DNA of 64,000 nt from Archilochus colubris (taxonomy: Eukaryota; Chordata; Aves; Apodiformes; Trochilidae): assembly GCA_023079485.1 (NCBI GenBank), contig CM041092.1:10863127-10927126 (forward strand), read 5' to 3'. Shown here one piece after another: positions 61,261 through 64,000 of the stretch. How positions within the stretch are numbered: position 1 is the first letter of the stretch; each line of letters begins with the position of its first letter. The notes beneath the pieces are model-generated. The model saw nothing but the letters and a program-made list of their open reading frames with translations. It did no database searches and was not told where the DNA came from. A program made the position numbers and the translations under genes.

Positions 61261-63712
61261 TACTTCTAGTAACTATTCCTCAGTGCCTTAATTTCCTAGA
61301 GAGAATTGTAACATTTATCTTTCCCATTATGCTTAGTCTTTATTGTTCATGGAAGATTCTTGAAGATGATTGGCAGAGGCTCAAAGGTTTGTGGTTTTTT
61401 TATTTAATTCAGTACTGGATTTCACCAGACTGTATATAACTGCCTACTAAACTGCTACAACTACATTTTTACCTGCTTTTTTCCCTATTCTAGTGTGTGG
61501 TTTTGACTCATCTTTAGAATGATGTGGCGTTTCTTGTTCATAGCTAACCTTATTTTGGGGAAGACATGGAGCAATGAAAGTGTGGATTACTTTGGTCTCT
61601 CCACCATGAATCATTTTCTCTCCTTCCTTATTAAACAGTAGAGCTATACCTTCCTTCTGACGTATGTATAGAGTATTCTTTATTCATCTTTCATGTCCTC
61701 TGTACTTGTGATGGTCTTCTTGTGATGTAGGTTCTGATTTTATCACAGGGGAGCTCTGCTGTTACATTTATTCTTTGCCACAAGAAGTTGTTTCCGTGTT
61801 GGATTTTCAAAAGTTATGATTTCTAAACAGCTAATGCCTTCTTGTCTACTGCTCTGCTTCAAGCCTTTCCCTTTGGCAGCTTTTCAGTTTTTTCCTGCTC
61901 AAGTTTCTATTCCAGGAGCCCAGCCAGCTGGGTCTTTGAATTTACTGAAGCCTTTTTCAATCCATTGTTTTCATTCTGTTGCTTTTACTGCTTCCCACTC
62001 AGGGCAGATCAGCATCAGTTGCCTTCCCCTTCTGAACCCTCAGAAGATTCTTCCCTCTAAGTCAGAATTGCACTAAAACAATCTGCTCTATTGTAATCTC
62101 CTACAGTATTTAAACCAAGGTGAGTCTCACTGTAACAAGAGTTTGAAATTCATTTTTTAAAGTATAGATACTGGAAACTGTAGATACCTAAAGTTGTTTC
62201 AGTCTTGGTGTGCTTCTGCATAGTCATCTACACAATGGTAAGAAACAGGTACCAGTAGGGCAATTCATGTCCTCATTAGAAAATGACATTTCTCTGGAGG
62301 TGGGCAGTCTCAGGGCAGAGACAGAAGTGAAGAACAGCAGCTTGCTTGTCTGAAGGCTGCTTTTCTTCTGCATTAGTTTAATAAAATAGATTTTTCTCAA
62401 TTTTCAAGCCTTGCTTTTTCTTTGAGGATGGACTGAGCTCATCCCACCTCTGTAGCAGCCTATACCTTTGGTTTTGGGTGGGTAGGGGGGACAGGGACAG
62501 CATGGATGTGCCCACTGACACCGTAGTGTAGCCCTGCCACACCTGAGGAAAAAGTTCCTCAGGCACATCATAACCTGTTCCATTTGAGGAATTGTTTAAA
62601 GCAAAATAGCAGTATCAACCACCAGAGTAAAAATCTGAGCAAAACAGCTTATTTTGCTGCTGTCCAGACTAGGAAATAGATCAGCATTTGCCAACTGCTT
62701 TAGCTTAATCCTTTCGCTAAACCAAGTGTTAAGTGGTGTTCAAAGCCTTAGCTAACACCCTTCCTAAACATGCCTCATCTGGTTTGTTTAGACAAGGCAG
62801 ACCAATATCTCCTTTCATTAGAAATTATTATTCATGATCCAGAAAAACATTTGTCATAAATTTCTCTTAGGTCTGAGACCATGGACACACAAACCTCACC
62901 CCAGGAACTGATGGATAGTGCTTGCAGTGACCCTCTTAATCTTTCCATGCCCCTTGTGTGGGTCTTGCTAAAGTGCAGTTTGGGTTTTTTCATTGCTGGT
63001 CTGCCTGCACCTTAATCTTATTTTAGGGCCTTTCACAGTGCATTTGACCTATTGAAGAACCTTTTCGAAGGGAACTTAAATGTTGAGATGTCTGAGAGCA
63101 GGTTTAGAAAATTTTCAGGCATTTGTCTTCATTACTTTTCACGTAACTTATGGAGAAAGTTTACTCTTTGCTGAAAGAGTAGTTGTTTTGTTTTATTTCC
63201 ATCAACTGGAGCACAGGAAAAGTGGAATATGGGGTGTTGAAATAGTGTGGGAACATGGGCAGATTGCATATGCAAGCAGAGAGACCTGTCACATAAGTGC
63301 ATGCTTAAATGCTCATCTAGAAGGTTGGAGTTTTATAGAATTGTTCATGGGATTAATTTATTTTCTGTGTCAAAAGCAAATAGAGAAAACTGGCTTAAAA
63401 AGAGTGAGGCATGAGAAGAGTGCTGATTTTGTAATACTTCCAGTTAATTCTTATAAGTCTGCCACCTTTTTTTTGTGAAAGCCACATAACTATTGTGCAC
63501 AAAGTTTTGGCTTATTCTCAGCCCGGTTTTCCACAGCCCTAATTTTTTAGTTCTCTTCTTTGCCAAATTTTCACACAAAAGTAATATATTCTTTTTTATA
63601 GTAACAATAATTTACTTCTGAAAAAGTGACAGTGCAGCCTTGGCTACTGACTGGAAACTTTCCTCCAGAAAATATAAAATCCCTTTATGTGTTATGTCTT
63701 TGCTTGAGCTTT

Positions 63713-63767
63713 TTGGTTGATTTGTTGGTTAGTTTGGTTTGTTGTGCGCTGTGTTGTGTTTTGTTTT
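63713..63767 (+). repeat. TG-rich low-complexity stretch
   Basis: An irregular TTTGTTGG / TTTGGTTTGTTG / TGTGTTGTGTTTTG run, without perfect unit structure. Probably an eroded simple repeat. Confidence 0.55.
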
Positions 63768-64000
63768 AAAAAAACAGGTCATCATATCTTCCGTACAACT
63801 GCCCTGTTTTGTAAGTTGTATCATATTGCAGGAGTCTTTTAGTAAATATTTGTCAAGTACTGGACAGAGCTGGATGTTATCAGACAGAGTAGGAGGATGA
63901 CTCCCTGCAGCTTGGTGCTGAAGCTTTGGAGTAAACCTGAAAGCCACAGAATTTTTGTTGAAAATGTAAAGTGTTCCTTATGTTATGTCCTAACGAGCAG

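Larger units (their letters stand above)
60071..64000. other. Gene-free AT-rich DNA
   Basis: Apart from the CR1-like fragment near 61.1-61.3 kb and a TG-rich simple stretch near 63.7 kb, no gene or element is recognised. Frames up to about 130 codons (63,080-63,478) have no family resemblance. Confidence 0.65.

Overview
This window reads as ordinary nuclear DNA from a bird, or less likely another sauropsid. The evidence is the interspersed repeats: CR1-family LINE 3' ends (one carrying the avian-type tail of tandem ATTCTGTG units), a MIR-type SINE and much older CR1 fragments. Base composition is AT-rich with CpG scarce almost everywhere, and no open frame outside one CR1 remnant resembles a protein I recognise. 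There are no operons, ribosome binding sites or compact gene layout. I found no convincing protein-coding gene, tRNA, rRNA or CRISPR array. The window is therefore most likely intergenic or deep inside a large intron, and the sequence alone does not say which.

Layout: 1-15.4 kb is gene-free. It holds a small CpG cluster (about 3.04-3.20 kb), one weak candidate exon (8.61-8.77 kb), a C-rich tract (9.65 kb), a 12-bp-stem hairpin (10.57 kb) and a 19-bp palindrome built from two TAATCC sites (11.43 kb). An eroded CR1 reverse-transcriptase fragment lies at 15.38-15.73 kb (+). The stretch 15.7-27.9 kb holds simple repeats (a GGGA run, a 66-nt pyrimidine tract) and an AT-rich block at 21.2-22.1 kb that could be conserved non-coding DNA. 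A decayed CR1 3' end lies at 27.89-28.78 kb (+) and contains a perfect 36-bp inverted repeat. Another long inverted repeat (35-bp arms, 33 of 35 matching) is at 35.28-35.41 kb. A MIR-family SINE lies at 49.70-49.90 kb, a long ancient CR1 fragment at 52.86-53.77 kb (-), a younger 5'-truncated CR1 at 59.55-60.07 kb (+) with its ORF2 tail still open, and an old CR1-like fragment at 61.09-61.26 kb (-).

No set of genes works together here and I see no new molecular system. The most distinctive signals are the two long inverted repeats. The one inside the 28-kb CR1 is best explained as a replication template-switch that overwrote about 36 bp of the element with an inverted copy of its neighbour. 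Comparison with the second CR1 in the same window shows which arm is ancestral.
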